From positions 3,546,439 through 3,587,041 of the forward strand of contig NZ_AP018314.1 in the NCBI RefSeq assembly GCF_002368075.1: DNA of 40,603 bases. The letters run 5' to 3'. The translations under genes and the position numbers were made by a program. Positions 1-7,928 of the stretch are shown piece by piece. Numbering within the stretch: position 1 is the first letter of the stretch; every line of letters starts with the position of its first letter. The DNA comes from Sphaerospermopsis kisseleviana NIES-73 (GTDB lineage: Bacteria > Cyanobacteriota > Cyanobacteriia > Cyanobacteriales > Nostocaceae). The notes below the pieces were generated by a model, which did not search any database, had not been told where the DNA came from, and saw only the letters and a list, made by a program, of their open reading frames with translations.

Positions 1-120
1 TAAAAACTAAATTCTTACTATTCCCTATTCCCTGCCTCTACTAAAAGACTTTCTCCGCAAACCCTACTTAACTTATGCTACCTTTGAGTAAGAAATATGA
101 GATTGCCAAATGGTAATACT

Positions 121-345
121 ATGCAAACGGGAAAAATATCTATTTCCTTGCCAACAGCTTTATTGCAGTTTGTGGAGAACTACAAAATTACCAAAGGTTG
201 TAAATCTCGTTCTCAAGTAATCGAGTTAGCATTAGATTTATTGAGATTTCAAGAGTTAGAGCAAGCATATCGGGAAGCATCAGCAGAAATTGACCCAGAA
301 TGGGAATTAACCCTAGAGGATGGGTTGAAAGATGAAACGTGGTGA
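121..345 (+). CDS. Ribbon-helix-helix (MazE/CopG-like) antitoxin
   Basis: A 74-residue protein starting MQTGKISISLP, read from the ATG at 121. An in-frame ATG at 97 would add eight residues (MRLPNGNT) that do not look like part of the fold, so 121 is preferred. The N-terminal beta strand (KISISLP), the helix around VENYKI and the SRSQVIELAL segment fit a ribbon-helix-helix DNA-binding domain. The acidic C-terminus (EIDPEWELTLEDGLKDE) is the kind of tail that wraps a MazF/PemK toxin. The stop codon overlaps the ATG of a MazF-like reading frame at 332, the usual translational coupling of such operons. That toxin frame is broken, so this is probably an orphan antitoxin that represses its own promoter. 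The family assignment is by eye. Confidence 0.75.
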   Translation: MQTGKISISLPTALLQFVENYKITKGCKSRSQVIELALDLLRFQELEQAYREASAEIDPEWELTLEDGLKDETW

Positions 346-397
346 AATTTATTTTGCTAACCTCAGTCCCGCAGTAGGGTCAGAAATGGATACCTGA
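332..397 (+). pseudogene. Truncated mazF/pemK-type toxin remnant
   Basis: The ATG at 332 overlaps the end of the antitoxin gene in another frame. The first 21 codons read MKRGEIYFANLSPAVGSEMD and then T, followed by TGA at 395-397. This is the conserved N-terminus of MazF/PemK endoribonucleases (RGEIY.A.L.P..GSE). Full-length toxins are about 110-120 residues and continue with an RPVLI-type strand; no such segment is seen before the next gene. The gene is therefore cut after its first strand and loop, presumably by a deletion, and should be inactive. Confidence 0.75.
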
Positions 398-532
398 ACG
401 GTTGCTTTAATTAATATTGTGTAGTACAATAGTATTTTAGAAATATATATTATTCGCTCGAAGGAAAAAATTTAAGATACTTTTTATTACTAAGAATAGT
501 TGCTGGAATTATCAAAATCGAAGGAAACAAGT

Positions 533-976
533 ATGCTCAGTTGTCATGATGTTGCAAAGTATTTTCTATCTCAAGCTGATGAAGATGCTGGGGATTTAAT
601 TTCTAATCTGAAACTACAAAAATTACTTTACTACGCACAAGGTTTTCATTTAGCACTGTATAACGAACCTTTGTTTCCTGAGCCTGTTGAAGCTTGGATT
701 CATGGACCAGTTGTACCGGAAGTTTATCATGAGTATAAAAACTTTGCTTCTAGTGCAATTCCCATTCCTGAAGATATTGATTTTTCGATATACGATGAAA
801 AAACTGTTGATTTACTAGATGAAGTTTATAGCGTATATGGTCAATTTTCAGCTTGGAAATTGAGAAATATGACTCATAATGAAGAACCTTGGAAAGACAC
901 AGATGTAAGTGATGTTATTACTCATGAATGTCTAAAAAAATATTTTAAAACTCAGCTTTTAGATGAAGATGAGTAA
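533..976 (+). CDS. Panacea-domain (SocA/DUF4065-like) protein, probable antitoxin
   Basis: A 147-residue protein (MLSCHDVAKYFLSQ...). The ATG at 533 is preceded by AAGGA about 8 bases upstream; a TTG at 500 would add 11 residues and is less likely. The pattern NLKLQKLLYYAQGFHLAL, then EAWIHGPVVPEVYHEYK, then LRNMTHNEEPWK is the hallmark of the Panacea domain (SocA/GepA-like, DUF4065), known as a hyperpromiscuous antitoxin domain paired with unrelated toxins. The next frame opens with an ATG at 969 that overlaps the last codons of this gene, as expected for a coupled pair. That partner contains an in-frame stop, so this antitoxin may now be orphaned. It may protect against a homologous toxin elsewhere or be a relic. 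Confidence 0.8.
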   Translation: MLSCHDVAKYFLSQADEDAGDLISNLKLQKLLYYAQGFHLALYNEPLFPEPVEAWIHGPVVPEVYHEYKNFASSAIPIPEDIDFSIYDEKTVDLLDEVYSVYGQFSAWKLRNMTHNEEPWKDTDVSDVITHECLKKYFKTQLLDEDE

Positions 977-1388
977 GAAAAAAATTAAACAACCCCAAAA
1001 AGATAGGGGTAATAAACTAACAACTCCAAATGATCAAAAAGAAATTTCTCCAGAAAAAGCTCCACCTGTATTTTCTCTACGTTACCTAGAGGGTTAATAT
1101 TGTTTAACTAAGTGTGAGAAAGATGATCAGGTTGCATTTGCTTTAAAATTGCATAGACTGAGTAAATTAACCTGGAGTCAAATACACTCGCAAGGTAGAC
1201 ACCAACTTGGTTATGAAAAAATTTCTAGGGATGCTATTAAAGCACCAATTCCCAAATTTATTACAGAAGATGTCAATTTTATTGCTTTTCGCTTTTCCGG
1301 TATAAAAGCAATGGTAGGCTATAGAGATGGTGCTATATTTTATGTTATTTGGTTAGATAGAAATTTTACTCTTTACAATCATGGTTAA
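969..1388 (+). pseudogene. Probable Panacea-partner toxin interrupted by an in-frame stop
   Basis: An ATG at 969 overlaps the end of the Panacea gene. The frame runs 42 codons (MSKKKIKQPQKD... ending FSLRYLEG) to a TAA at 1095-1097. The same frame then continues without a frameshift (YCLTKCEKDDQVAF ... LDRNFTLYNHG) to its natural stop at 1388. Without the TAA the product would be 139 residues. The C-terminal part (FRFSGIKAMVGYRDGAIFYVIWLDRNFTLYNHG region) has the alternating strand pattern and terminal His seen in some RelE-like toxins, but that family call is only a guess. A single base change, such as GAA or AAA to TAA, would explain the stop. An internal TTG at 1149 could start a 79-residue fragment, but it has no obvious ribosome binding site. 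Confidence 0.65.
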
Positions 1389-1424
1389 TTGCTGTTTGCA
1401 GATAGTACATTTTTCATCTAACAA

Positions 1425-1667
1425 TTACACTGTAAAGATTTGTTGTGCTGTTAATTGCAAGTTAGGAAAGATGGAAGAAACAAGTTGATCGTTATTTTGA
1501 AACAATTGCTTTTCATATTCATCACCAACTAAGGTACAAATAGTAATTGTTGGTTGTTTGGGTTTACCAATATATTCTCTTCCTCCAATTCCCAAATAAT
1601 CTACAATCAAATATTCAGGTACACCTAATAAAGCGTAATCTTCGACTTTACGGGCGTAGTCGTTTAT
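1425..1667 (-). pseudogene. Uma2 (DUF820) family C-terminal remnant
   Basis: Reading leftwards from a stop at 1668-1670, the frame gives NDYARKVEDYALLGVPEYLIVDYLGIG and ends QLTAQQIFTV. This is the C-terminal third of a Uma2-family PD-(D/E)XK-like protein: the Lys-containing helix followed by GVPEYxIVDY. The N-terminal part with the catalytic Asp and Glu strands is absent and an in-frame stop lies immediately upstream. The remnant ends 9 bp before the 3' end of mnmA. It is a decayed fragment. ATG-initiated translation of only the last 61 residues would lack the catalytic core. Confidence 0.75.
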
Positions 1668-1676
1668 TTACACTAC

Positions 1677-2732
1677 TTAACTAAACTGTTCAATTATTCC
1701 CCCACCTAATACCTTTTCCCCTTCATACCAAACCGCAGCTTGTCCTGGGGTAATGCTGAACTGAGGTTCATCAAAAACTAACCGCACTCTGTCATTTTCT
1801 AAAGGTATCACCGTCACCGCTACAGGTTGGGAACGATAACGAATTTGCACTTCTGCACGGATGGGGGTTGCAGGTTCAGCAATAGACACCCAGTTTACCC
1901 GGTTGACTGTGCATTCTCCTTGAGTTCCTTTGGTGCGATCGCCCACTACCACACGATTATTAACTGCATCTAATTCAATCACATACAAAGGTTCAGCAGC
2001 AGCAATTCCTAAACCTTTACGCTGACCAATTGTGTAATGATGGACACCATCATGTTTACCCAAAACCTTACCAGTGGTATCCACAATATCACCTGGTTTT
2101 GGTGCTAAATATTTATCTAAAAATGCCCGCATTGAACCGTTACTTTCTACCAAGCATAAATCTTGACTTTCTGGTTTATCGGCGGTTTTTAACCCATATT
2201 CGGCAGCTATTTTGCGGGTATCGCTTTTATTTAATTCTCCCAAAGGAAAGATCGAAGCCCCAAGTAAATCTTGAGACAAATCATATAGGAAATAAGATTG
2301 ATCCTTGTTGCGGTCAACGGCGCGTAATAATTGATAACGTCCAGTGGTTTCATCATAAGTAATTCGCGCATAATGACCGGTAGCTATGTAATTACTTTCT
2401 AACTTCTCCCGTGCATATTCCACCATTGGTCCAAACTTCACCGTCTTGTTACATTGAGAACAAGGCAGGGGCGTAATTCCCACACTATAACCAGAGACTA
2501 AATAATCAACAATATTCGCTTGAAAGACATCCCGAATATCGACAATTTCGTGGGGAACACCCAATTGTTCACAAATACTAGCCGCGTCGATCATTCCTTC
2601 AGAGCAACATTGACCCTTACCTTTCATTAACCAAAGGGTCAAACCAATTACATCATAGCCCTGATTGTGTAAAATAGCGGCAGCTACAGAACTGTCAACG
2701 CCACCAGAAAGACCAACGACAACTTTTTTCAT
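1677..2732 (-). CDS. mnmA: tRNA-specific 2-thiouridylase MnmA
   Basis: A 351-residue enzyme that thiolates U34 of the Lys, Glu and Gln tRNAs in the cytoplasm, using ATP and persulfide sulfur. The N-terminal PP-loop SGGVDSS (residues 9-15) binds ATP. The CSQCN motif supplies the catalytic Cys (C94), and the partner Cys is in [10 protein letters not shown] (C193). The central [10 protein letters not shown] and C-terminal beta-barrel ([21 protein letters not shown]) are typical, and the length matches the family. The ATG at 2732 is followed directly by the PP-loop strand ([11 protein letters not shown]), so the start is clear. The neighbouring SPOR-like gene is divergent, leaving about 220 bp that must hold both promoters. 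All catalytic residues are present and the gene looks functional. Confidence 0.97.
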   Translation of the reverse strand: MKKVVVGLSGGVDSSVAAAILHNQGYDVIGLTLWLMKGKGQCCSEGMIDAASICEQLGVPHEIVDIRDVFQANIVDYLVSGYSVGITPLPCSQCNKTVKFGPMVEYAREKLESNYIATGHYARITYDETTGRYQLLRAVDRNKDQSYFLYDLSQDLLGASIFPLGELNKSDTRKIAAEYGLKTADKPESQDLCLVESNGSMRAFLDKYLAPKPGDIVDTTGKVLGKHDGVHHYTIGQRKGLGIAAAEPLYVIELDAVNNRVVVGDRTKGTQGECTVNRVNWVSIAEPATPIRAEVQIRYRSQPVAVTVIPLENDRVRLVFDEPQFSITPGQAAVWYEGEKVLGGGIIEQFS

Positions 2733-2826
2733 AATTTACACTTTTAACAGTGCTTGCTACTGTTCATCTATAATAAGGGTTTTTGATTTTAGCACAAGGC
2801 AAACACTCTCCCATAGTAGCATAAGT

Positions 2827-2850
2827 AGGGCTTTAGCAAAGCTAAACCCT
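2827..2850. repeat. Small palindromic repeat in the mnmA upstream region
   Basis: AGGG-C-TTTAGC, three A residues, then GCTAAACCCT form a stem of about 10 bp with one bulged base. It lies in the divergent mnmA/SPOR-gene spacer. It looks like one of the short dispersed palindromes common in Nostocales. No function is assigned. Confidence 0.45.
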
Positions 2851-2954
2851 GACAAAATTCTTTCGTTTTGGGGTTTCACCCATCTCCGTAATTTTTTATT
2901 ATCCTGATTAAAATAATGGCTAGTAGAAAATTTTGAGAAACCCTGGTTACAAAT

Positions 2955-3683
2955 ATGTCTCATTTAATAACACGTCAAATTACCACTGTACCCGTAATTT
3001 CTTTACTTGTGGGTGGATGCTTGATGCTCACTTGCGAAGATAGTCTAGCACAGACCAGATTACCAGAATTGCAACCAGCAGTGGAGTTTTATCAAAATAA
3101 TCAAAACTATCAAACTTCTCAACCTACACAAATTAGTCAATATGGACAAAACTTTGAAAGATATGTTGTCTATGTTGATAGCGATAACTCCCAAATTCTA
3201 CAACAAGTGCGTCAAATTGAAAGTAGTGCTTATATTCGTCCGTTTAATGGACGTAATATTATTCAGTCAGGTGTTTTTAGCAAACCATCTAACGCCCAAC
3301 AGCGTGTGAGAGAATTAGAATTAAATGGTATTAGTGGCGCTCGCATTCTCAGCTTTTCTAACCCAGAACAAATATCCTATTTCTCTGGTAGAGAAGTACC
3401 TTATTCTACTGGAGATAATTTTCGCAATGTAAGTCCTAGCGTTCAACGAGAACAGAGTAGATATTACTACGTTATCATTCCCACCAGCAGTAATAACTTA
3501 CCCTTGCTTGGTAGAGAAATTCGACAAAAAATAGATGGTAATACTAATGTTTTTATGAGAACTCAACCACGAGGAGCGCATATAGCTGTAGGAGGTTTTA
3601 GAGAACGCCAAGAAGCAGAACAATGGAATAATTATTTGCGAAATTTAGGTTATGCTAATGCTAGGGTTTATTATGGAAGATAG
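2955..3683 (+). CDS. Exported SPOR-like repeat protein
   Basis: A 242-residue protein with an N-terminal hydrophobic segment (PVISLLVGGCLMLTC, residues 13-27) followed by DSLAQT, which looks like a signal peptidase I site after SLA; a lipobox at GGC (C22) is a weaker alternative. Two segments resemble SPOR folds: residues about 48-125 (RYVVYVD.. to GARILSF) and 168-242 (RYYYVIIPTS to NARVYYGR), each ending with a GGF or GVF strand and a helix. SPOR domains bind denuded peptidoglycan at division sites, so a periplasmic wall-associated role is plausible but not shown. A Q/N/S-rich linker precedes the first domain. No strong ribosome binding site is visible before the ATG. The gene is divergent from mnmA and followed by an STRR array. 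Confidence 0.7.
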   Translation: MSHLITRQITTVPVISLLVGGCLMLTCEDSLAQTRLPELQPAVEFYQNNQNYQTSQPTQISQYGQNFERYVVYVDSDNSQILQQVRQIESSAYIRPFNGRNIIQSGVFSKPSNAQQRVRELELNGISGARILSFSNPEQISYFSGREVPYSTGDNFRNVSPSVQREQSRYYYVIIPTSSNNLPLLGREIRQKIDGNTNVFMRTQPRGAHIAVGGFRERQEAEQWNNYLRNLGYANARVYYGR

Positions 3684-3849
3684 GTGACAGGTGATTGGTG
3701 ATTGGTGATTGGTGATTGGTGATTGGTGATAGAAAAGAATAACTAATAACTAATCACTAATAACTAATAACTAATGACTAATAACTAATGACTAATAACT
3801 AATCACTAATAACTAATGACTAATAACTAATCACTAATGACTAATACTA
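3684..3849. repeat. Heptanucleotide STRR array between SPOR-like gene and nnr
   Basis: Tandem copies of GTGATTG (about five, 3690-3730) are followed by many near-copies of the heptamer TAACTAA/TGACTAA/TCACTAA up to the nnr start codon. Such short tandemly repeated repetitive (STRR) heptamers are known from heterocystous cyanobacteria. The array fills the entire intergenic region, so no conventional ribosome binding site is visible for nnr. Confidence 0.9.
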
Positions 3850-5436
3850 ATGACTAAAGAACAATTTGTAGTCACTGCTGCTCAAATGCGTGACATTGAA
3901 GGACGAATATTTGCTGCGGGAATGCCGGTTGCAGCTTTGATGGAAAAAGTAGGGAGATTAATTAGCGATAGCTTCGCTCGCCACTGGCAACGCCTACAAT
4001 CTATCATACCTCTTAGCCCCCTTTTTCAAGGGGGGTTGGGGGGATCTAATGTAGGAATTTTAGCAGGTCCAGGACACAATGGAGGTGATGCTTTAGTTGT
4101 AGCCAGAGAGTTACATTTTCAAGGTTATCAAGTTTGGATTTATCAACCTTTTGCTAAACTCAAAGAATTAACTTCTCAACATTTACAATATGCCCAAAGT
4201 TTGGGGATTCCTTGTTTTACAGAACTGGCAGAATTACCAAGTTGTGATTTTTTAATTGATGGGTTATTTGGCTTTGGTTTAGAAAGAGAAATTACCGGGA
4301 ATATTGCCGAAGCGATTAACCATTTTAATGATTGGAATAAACCGATTTTTAGTATTGACTTACCTTCTGGTTTACACACAGATACAGGGGAAGTTTTAGG
4401 TACTGCTATTCGTGCAAATCATACCTTTTGTTTAGGTTTATGGAAACAGGGTTTATTGCAAGAACAAGCATTAGAATATATTGGACAAGCAGAATTAATT
4501 GATTTTGATATTCCCTTAGCTGATATTCATGCGATTTTAGGTGAAGTTCCTAAAATTAAACGCATTACCAAAACCACAGTATTTGATACCTTATCTTTAC
4601 CTCTTTCCCCTACAACCCACAAATATAAATCTGGACATTTACTATTAATTTCTGGCTCAAAACGTTATGCAGGGGGCGCAATTTTAACGGGTTTAGGTGC
4701 GCGTGCTTCGGGTGTAGGAATGTTATCAATTGCCGTACCTGAAAGTATTAAACCGCTTTTAATTTCCCATTTACCAGAAGCGTTAATTATCGGATGTCCT
4801 GAAACGGAAACCGGGGCAATTTCTCATTTACAATTACCTCCAAATACAGATTTGAATTCATTTAATGCTATTGCTTGTGGACCAGGTTTAACTACAGATG
4901 CTACCCCAATTATTGAACAGGTAATTAATAGTGATGTGCCGTTAATTTTGGATGCCGATGGTTTAAATATCTTGGCACAATTAGGGACTATTTCCACTTT
5001 ACAAAAACGCCAAAATACAACAATTCTCACACCCCACACAGGTGAATTTCATCGTTTATTTCCTGATATTAATTATCAAGATAGGGTGAAAGCAGTACAA
5101 ACAGCAGCATCACAAACAGGGGCTGTAGTGCTGTTAAAAGGGGCAAGAACCGCCATTTCTAACCCTGAAGGTGTCGTTTGGATCAATGCGGAAAGTACGC
5201 CAGCTTTAGCTCGTGGTGGTAGTGGTGATGTCTTAACTGGTTTAATGGGCGGAATTTTGGCGCGGGTTGTTAATAAACAAGTTAATATTGAAGATGTGGT
5301 AGCTGCTGCGGCTTGGTGGCATTCTCAAGGGGGTATTTTAGCAGTAAAAGAAAGGACAGAATTAGGGGTTGATGCGTTTACTTTGACGCAATATTTAATC
5401 AGGGTTTTAAAGTTAAGTATTGAAGATATTTTGTAG
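3850..5436 (+). CDS. nnr: Bifunctional NAD(P)H-hydrate epimerase / ADP-dependent dehydratase
   Basis: A 528-residue metabolite-repair enzyme. The N-terminal YjeF_N (epimerase) domain, residues about 1-230, interconverts the R and S forms of NAD(P)H hydrate; its signature GPGHNGGDALVVARE is at 73-87. The C-terminal carbohydrate-kinase-like domain (about 250-520) dehydrates the S form using ADP, with LTPHTGEF and the GGSGDVLTGLMGGIL phosphate-binding loop. The ATG lies inside the last repeat of the upstream STRR array; the in-frame stop at 3838 excludes an earlier start, and no Shine-Dalgarno is seen. Residues about 54-66 (PLSPLFQGGLGGS) are encoded by a copy of a dispersed G/C-run repeat inserted in frame just before the GPGHNGGD strand. 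The insertion sits in a surface loop and both active sites look intact. Confidence 0.93.
   Translation: MTKEQFVVTAAQMRDIEGRIFAAGMPVAALMEKVGRLISDSFARHWQRLQSIIPLSPLFQGGLGGSNVGILAGPGHNGGDALVVARELHFQGYQVWIYQPFAKLKELTSQHLQYAQSLGIPCFTELAELPSCDFLIDGLFGFGLEREITGNIAEAINHFNDWNKPIFSIDLPSGLHTDTGEVLGTAIRANHTFCLGLWKQGLLQEQALEYIGQAELIDFDIPLADIHAILGEVPKIKRITKTTVFDTLSLPLSPTTHKYKSGHLLLISGSKRYAGGAILTGLGARASGVGMLSIAVPESIKPLLISHLPEALIIGCPETETGAISHLQLPPNTDLNSFNAIACGPGLTTDATPIIEQVINSDVPLILDADGLNILAQLGTISTLQKRQNTTILTPHTGEFHRLFPDINYQDRVKAVQTAASQTGAVVLLKGARTAISNPEGVVWINAESTPALARGGSGDVLTGLMGGILARVVNKQVNIEDVVAAAAWWHSQGGILAVKERTELGVDAFTLTQYLIRVLKLSIEDIL
4013..4045 (+). repeat. Dispersed C-run/G-run repeat inserted in frame in nnr
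   Basis: TTAGCCCCCTTTTTC followed by AAGGGGGGTTGGGGGGAT forms an imperfect hairpin. A closely similar element occurs in the intergenic DNA at 6546-6577, so this is a dispersed repeat and not ancestral coding sequence. It adds about 13 codons to nnr without breaking the frame. Confidence 0.75.
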
Positions 5437-5480
5437 GTATTAGATTATCTGAGTTTATCTGCATTCAATGGAAAATATTG

Positions 5481-5508
5481 TATAATATTGATAAGTACCC
5501 ACAGGAGG
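5481..5508 (+). promoter_or_regulatory. Probable -10 box and strong ribosome binding site of the first DUF29 gene
   Basis: A perfect TATAAT lies at 5481-5486 and AGGAGG at 5503-5508, six bases before the ATG at 5515. No good -35 hexamer is seen. If the -10 is used the leader would be only about 20-25 nt. Confidence 0.4.
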
Positions 5509-5514
5509 TAAAAA

Positions 5515-5973
5515 ATGGCAACACCTCAGCTAAAAAGTACCACAAAAACTAATCTTTATGAACAGGATTTTTACCTATGGATAGAAACAACCGCCCAACA
5601 GTTAAGAAAAGGAGATTTTACAGAAGTTGATTTAGGAAATTTAATAGAAGAAATCGAAAGCATGGGAAGAAGTGAAAAACGAGAGTTAAAAAGCCGTTTA
5701 ATTGTGCTACTAATGCACTTATTAAAATGGCATTATCAACCTGAAAAACGTAGTGCAAGTTGGCAGAGTACAATTACTGAACAAAGAATTTGTCTTGAAG
5801 AATTATTAGAAGACAGTCCAAGTCTACAACCTTTATTCACAGAATTATTTGCAGATTGTTATAATAAAGCTCGTCTGAAAGCATCTCAAGAAACAGGAAT
5901 TAAACTAAATTTATTTCCTCAAGAGTCTCCTTTTAGTTTAGATGAAGTTATGAATAGTGGTGTAGATATGTAG
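5515..5973 (+). CDS. DUF29 family protein (copy 1)
   Basis: A 152-residue protein. YEQDFYLWIETTAQQLR, then DLGNLIEEIESMGRSEKRELKSRL, then LLMHLLKWHYQPEKRSASWQSTI are the defining blocks of DUF29, a helical family of unknown function abundant in cyanobacteria. It is expected to be cytoplasmic; no signal peptide or membrane segment is seen. The start is supported by AGGAGG six bases upstream. It is followed 76 bp later by a paralogue with an almost identical first 20 codons, so this is a tandem duplication. DUF29 genes are often multicopy and sporadic in cyanobacterial genomes, which suggests an accessory role, but no function can be assigned. Confidence 0.88.
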   Translation: MATPQLKSTTKTNLYEQDFYLWIETTAQQLRKGDFTEVDLGNLIEEIESMGRSEKRELKSRLIVLLMHLLKWHYQPEKRSASWQSTITEQRICLEELLEDSPSLQPLFTELFADCYNKARLKASQETGIKLNLFPQESPFSLDEVMNSGVDM

Positions 5974-6049
5974 AATAGTTAAATGTGTTCTACCTGAAAT
6001 ATAAAACCAAATCTAACTTATTTTGATCAACAACCAAAGGAGGTTAAAA

Positions 6050-6523
6050 ATGACAACACCTCAGCTAAAAAGTACCACAAAAACTAATCTTTATGAACAA
6101 GATTTTTACCTATGGATAGAAACAACCGCCAAACAATTAAAGGCAGGGAAATTTGCAGAAATTGATTTAGAAAATCTGATTGAAGAAATTGAAAGCATGG
6201 GAAGAAGTGAAAAAAGAACATTAGAAATTAATTTAGTAGTGCTTTTAATGCACTTATTAAAATATAAATATCAGCCAGAAAAACGCTCTAAAAGCTGGCT
6301 TTCGACTATCTTTGAACATCGCCGGAGATTAAATAAACATTTCCAAGATAGTCCTAGTTTAAAAACTAGTTTAAAAAATTTTTTTTTAGAAACATTTGTC
6401 GAATGTTATCAAGATGCACGTCAGCAAGCGTCTATAGAAACAGGTTTGTTACTTGATATTTTTCCTGTAGAATCTCCTTTTAATACCGATGAATGTTTAA
6501 ATCAAGACTTTTTAACTGATTAA
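6050..6523 (+). CDS. DUF29 family protein (copy 2)
   Basis: A 157-residue paralogue of the preceding gene. The ATG at 6050 is preceded by AAAGGAGG at close to ideal spacing; an upstream in-frame start at 6023 would put this binding site inside the coding region and is rejected. The first ~20 residues (TPQLKSTTKTNLYEQDF) are identical to copy 1, including much of the DNA, while the central and C-terminal parts have diverged (for example a SLKTSLKNFFLETF stretch with a run of T). This uneven identity suggests an older duplication with N-terminal conservation or conversion. The DUF29 blocks IEEIESMGRSEKR and LLMHLLKYKYQPEKRS are present. Function unknown. Confidence 0.88.
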   Translation: MTTPQLKSTTKTNLYEQDFYLWIETTAKQLKAGKFAEIDLENLIEEIESMGRSEKRTLEINLVVLLMHLLKYKYQPEKRSKSWLSTIFEHRRRLNKHFQDSPSLKTSLKNFFLETFVECYQDARQQASIETGLLLDIFPVESPFNTDECLNQDFLTD

Positions 6524-6545
6524 ATATATGATTATTTTATAAATA

Positions 6546-6577
6546 TTAGCCCCCCTTTTTAAGGGGGTTGGGGAGAT
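6546..6577. repeat. Dispersed C-run/G-run hairpin downstream of DUF29 genes
   Basis: TTAGCCCCCCTTTTT followed by AAGGGGGTTGGGGAGAT, the intergenic counterpart of the copy inside nnr. It lies between the convergent DUF29 and glycosyltransferase genes and could act as a transcription-ending hairpin. It lacks a clean T tract, so repeat is the safer label. Confidence 0.6.
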
Positions 6578-6588
6578 ATAAAATCAAA

Positions 6589-7686
6589 CTAGGGTGGATC
6601 TAAATTAACCCCAGAATTTACAAAAAGTTCCCTATTCAACTTTTCAATTACATAATTTGCAACCACAGTTTCAGAACATTTATTTTGCCAAAAAATTAAT
6701 GATTTATAGTGCATTTCTTCCATCAGTTCTTTATTTTCCAACAGATTTTTTAACACCTTTGGTAATTCTTGCCAATTCTTGATTTTAATCACCGGCGCAC
6801 CTTCTAAATACCATCGAGAAGGTAAAGCTTCTGTGACTAAAACACAACCATATTTCATCCCCTCAAATAAACGCGTGGTTTCAAAAGATGTACCTCTAGG
6901 AACAAGACAGATTTTTGTATCCATCATGATTTCACAATAGCTGCGTTCATCCGCTTGAGTTCTATTGTGATAACCACCAGTAATTGATAATTCAACGTTA
7001 AATTCAGGATGTTGTTTTTTGAACTTCTTTAAAGTTGATAACATCAATTTTCTAGATAATGCTTTAGGAGTTCCTAACCAAGATTTAAAAGACCAGATAG
7101 GATATTGTCTGTGGACAACACTCCCGGAAAAATAAGTATCATAAAGCCGATCTGCGATATTTTTGATGGGTAAATCCTTGGAGTTATTGTAACCCAAGGG
7201 AAGATCATAGATAGGAGGAATTAGACCTTTACCTAATACCAAACTTTTGAATTGATGCCAATAATAATTAACCCGGCTTGGTACACCAACTAATAAAATT
7301 CTTAAAAACTGAATTAGTGTCAGTAAGTTTAACAATGAAGGTTGTACAATAGGGTTACATCCGAGAATGGAATTTGTACCTACACACTTAAATACCGCCC
7401 TGACTTTGTGAGCATATTTGGGTATACGATACCATTCATCACCCAATACAAAAACTACCACATTTTCCCCATAAGATGGTAGTTCATCAATTTCATTCCA
7501 AGTGACATAAAAGACTAAACCACTGATAAGAGAACTTTTTTCTATTGCTTGAAATACTTTACCGAAATAAGTAGTTAAAGCAAAGTCAATGGGTGGTTTA
7601 GGATCGTATATATCCCAAGCAACAGGTTTTTGATCTTTGCGGATATAGAGATAATACTGATTAGCAAGAGCAGTAATTACAGCCAT
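6589..7686 (-). CDS. Exostosin-like (GT47-type) glycosyltransferase
   Basis: A 365-residue protein. The C-terminal half carries the exostosin pattern: YCEIMMDTKICLVPRGTSFETTRLFEGMKYGCVLV around residues 255-290, followed by a Glu/Pro-containing segment (EALPSRW), typical of GT47/exostosin and related GT-B enzymes that bind a nucleotide sugar in the C-terminal Rossmann fold. The N-terminal half is less conserved. A hydrophobic stretch (LLNLLTLIQFLRILLVGV, about 117-134) may be buried or membrane-associated. No signal peptide is seen, so it is probably cytoplasmic or peripheral. Likely role: transfer of a sugar to a surface polysaccharide, acceptor unknown. It stands alone on the minus strand, about 240 bp downstream of mutL and separately promoted or weakly coupled. 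Confidence 0.7.
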   Translation of the reverse strand: MAVITALANQYYLYIRKDQKPVAWDIYDPKPPIDFALTTYFGKVFQAIEKSSLISGLVFYVTWNEIDELPSYGENVVVFVLGDEWYRIPKYAHKVRAVFKCVGTNSILGCNPIVQPSLLNLLTLIQFLRILLVGVPSRVNYYWHQFKSLVLGKGLIPPIYDLPLGYNNSKDLPIKNIADRLYDTYFSGSVVHRQYPIWSFKSWLGTPKALSRKLMLSTLKKFKKQHPEFNVELSITGGYHNRTQADERSYCEIMMDTKICLVPRGTSFETTRLFEGMKYGCVLVTEALPSRWYLEGAPVIKIKNWQELPKVLKNLLENKELMEEMHYKSLIFWQNKCSETVVANYVIEKLNRELFVNSGVNLDPP

Positions 7687-7928
7687 ATAATGTGGGAAGG
7701 ATTTGTGAGAATTTACCCAAGTTTTTGAGATAAAAAAAACACTAAGACATAAAACCCAAAACTCTCAAATTAAGTTGGATGTCTAAGTATTAGCTGTTTA
7801 TTTCTCAGCGGCCTTTTCTAAAATAGCCTTGCTTCAATTTTTCCATACTTTTTCGTGTAGACAAGACAGTTATACAAAATCATCATGTAAAATTCATAAT
7901 TCTTTTGTAATTAATTGCTCCTGACTCC

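Noticed and set aside
500-532. TTG start for the Panacea gene
   Set aside because: The ATG at 533 has a better ribosome binding site and gives the usual N-terminus of the family.
2757-2963. 68-codon minus-strand frame in the mnmA upstream spacer
   Set aside because: It crosses a dispersed palindrome and the start of the SPOR-like gene; no family match.
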